A DNA stretch of 64,000 nt from positions 12,769 to 76,768 of the forward strand of contig JBBRVU010000003.1 in assembly GCA_038246575.1 (NCBI GenBank), in the 5' to 3' direction. Shown piece after piece: positions 63,383 to 64,000 of this stretch; the stretch's first letter is position 1, and each line of letters begins with the position of its first letter. Origin of the DNA: JACCUZ01 sp038246575 (GTDB lineage: Bacteria > Actinomycetota > Actinomycetes > JACCUZ01). The position numbers and the translations under genes were made by a program. The notes under the pieces are model-generated. The model was not told the origin of the DNA and did not search any database. It saw only the letters and a list, made by a program, of their open reading frames with translations.

Positions 63383-63848
63383 CGTCCCCGGTCGCGTCGT
63401 CCCCGGTCGTGTCGTCGTCGTCCTCTTCGACGCGTGGCGCCCGGTACGGGTCGGCCTCACCGGCATAGGTCGCGCCGGCCGCAGATCGGTGGACCTCGGC
63501 GTCGGCCGCCGCGACCTTGGCCAGCAGGTCCTCGATGTGGGCGGCGTTCTCCGGGATGGCGTCAGCGACGAAGGCCAGCGACGGTGTGTGGCGCACCCCG
63601 GTCTGCTTGCCGACCTCGGAGCGCAGCACCCCCTTCGCGCTCTCCAACGCGGCCGCAGTCGCCGACCGGGCGGTCTCGTCGCCGAGCACGGTATAGAACA
63701 CGGTCGCTTGCTGCAGGTCGTTGGTCACCCGGGTGTCGGTGATCGTGATGAAGCCCAGCCTCGGGTCCTTGACGCGCATCTCGAGCGTCTCGGCGACCAC
63801 GACCTTGATGCGGTCGGCCAGCTTGCGCGCCCTCGCGGGGTCTGCCAC
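63366..63848 (-). CDS. rbfA: Ribosome-binding factor A
   Basis: 160-residue 30S maturation factor with a KH-like fold (ARKLADRIKVVVAETLEMRVKDPRLGFITITD). The C-terminal ~30 residues are an acidic Asp/Thr-rich tail, longer than in E. coli. GTG 63848 lies two bases after the DUF503 gene stop. The stop overlaps truB. Confidence 0.95.
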   Translation of the reverse strand: MADPARARKLADRIKVVVAETLEMRVKDPRLGFITITDTRVTNDLQQATVFYTVLGDETARSATAAALESAKGVLRSEVGKQTGVRHTPSLAFVADAIPENAAHIEDLLAKVAAADAEVHRSAAGATYAGEADPYRAPRVEEDDDDTTGDDATGDDDADR

Positions 63849-63850
63849 GG

Positions 63851-64000
63851 CTACTCGTCCTCCGTCTCGTTGCGCACCCGTGCCCGGGCGGACAGCAGGT
63901 CCAGCTCTGGCCTCGCCGCCACCAGCCGCTCGCAGGCGTCGAGGACCTCGACGCAGTGCGAACGGTCGGCCGCGACCACGGCCACTCCGACCAGAGCGCG
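63851..64000 (-). CDS. DUF503 (YlxP-like) protein, N-terminus beyond window
   Basis: Only the last 49 residues are visible: they start RALVGVAVVAADRSH and end ETEDE. The pattern DACERLVAARPELDLLSARARV fits the C-terminal part of DUF503/YlxP proteins, encoded between infB and rbfA in many Gram-positive bacteria. The start is outside the window. Confidence 0.85.
   Translation of the reverse strand, partial: RALVGVAVVAADRSHCVEVLDACERLVAARPELDLLSARARVRNETEDE

Overview
The window is very GC-rich (mostly G/C third codon positions, many GTG and some TTG starts). It carries a conserved high-GC Gram-positive gene order: recX-recA-DUF3046, clgR-cinA-pgsA-rimO-HTH/DUF4115-ftsK-RNase J-dapA-dfrA-thyA, then dapB-M16 peptidase-pnp-rpsO, ribF, truB-rbfA-DUF503. 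This points to an actinobacterium, probably Nocardioidaceae (Nocardioides-like). The genus is inference; the gene order is read directly. Most housekeeping genes lie on the minus strand.

Layout. 1-12 kb: end of a DinG/XPD-like helicase, a membrane PAS-GGDEF-EAL protein, hflX, dapF, gamma-glutamyltranspeptidase, miaA, a small antitoxin-like protein, an extradiol-dioxygenase-like protein and miaB. 12-18 kb: a plus-strand glutamate-type ABC uptake operon (gluABCD), an orphan MazF/PemK-like toxin, a decayed alpha/beta-hydrolase gene and a divergent TetR/cupin pair. 18-23 kb: recX-recA with a LexA box and two DnaA-box-like sites upstream, an MFS transporter, DUF2252, DUF3046. 23-39 kb: an accessory stretch with a LysR/phytanoyl-CoA dioxygenase divergon, a three-gene ABC exporter, lhr, a second GGDEF-EAL protein, a broken ABC-2 permease, a VOC protein, a DUF222-HNH protein, an ABM membrane protein and a nei/fpg glycosylase. 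39-64 kb: the conserved block from clgR to rbfA, interrupted by a four-gene overlapping plus-strand operon (GNAT, DUF2461, azlC, azlD), an aldo/keto reductase, an unknown membrane protein, an SMI1/KNR4 protein, kynureninase and a hemerythrin.

Functionally the window groups DNA repair and SOS (DinG-like, RecA/RecX, Lhr, Nei), RNA and translation maturation (MiaA, MiaB, RimO, TruB, RbfA, RNase J, PNPase, HflX), lysine/peptidoglycan precursor synthesis (DapA, DapB, DapF), folate/dTMP synthesis (ThyA, DHFR), envelope and division (PgsA, FtsK, RodZ-like) and c-di-GMP turnover (two proteins).

I found no tRNA or rRNA genes, no CRISPR array, no transposase and no clear defence island. No gene-free stretch exceeds 300 bp. 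The most notable signals are small-scale: a perfect 51-bp palindrome touching the miaB start; a 29-bp duplication that creates a ten-codon relay ORF between dapA and RNase J; DnaA-type boxes beside the recA SOS box; a nested hairpin over a possible 22-codon ORF upstream of lhr; and a hexameric G-tract in the hflX 3' end.
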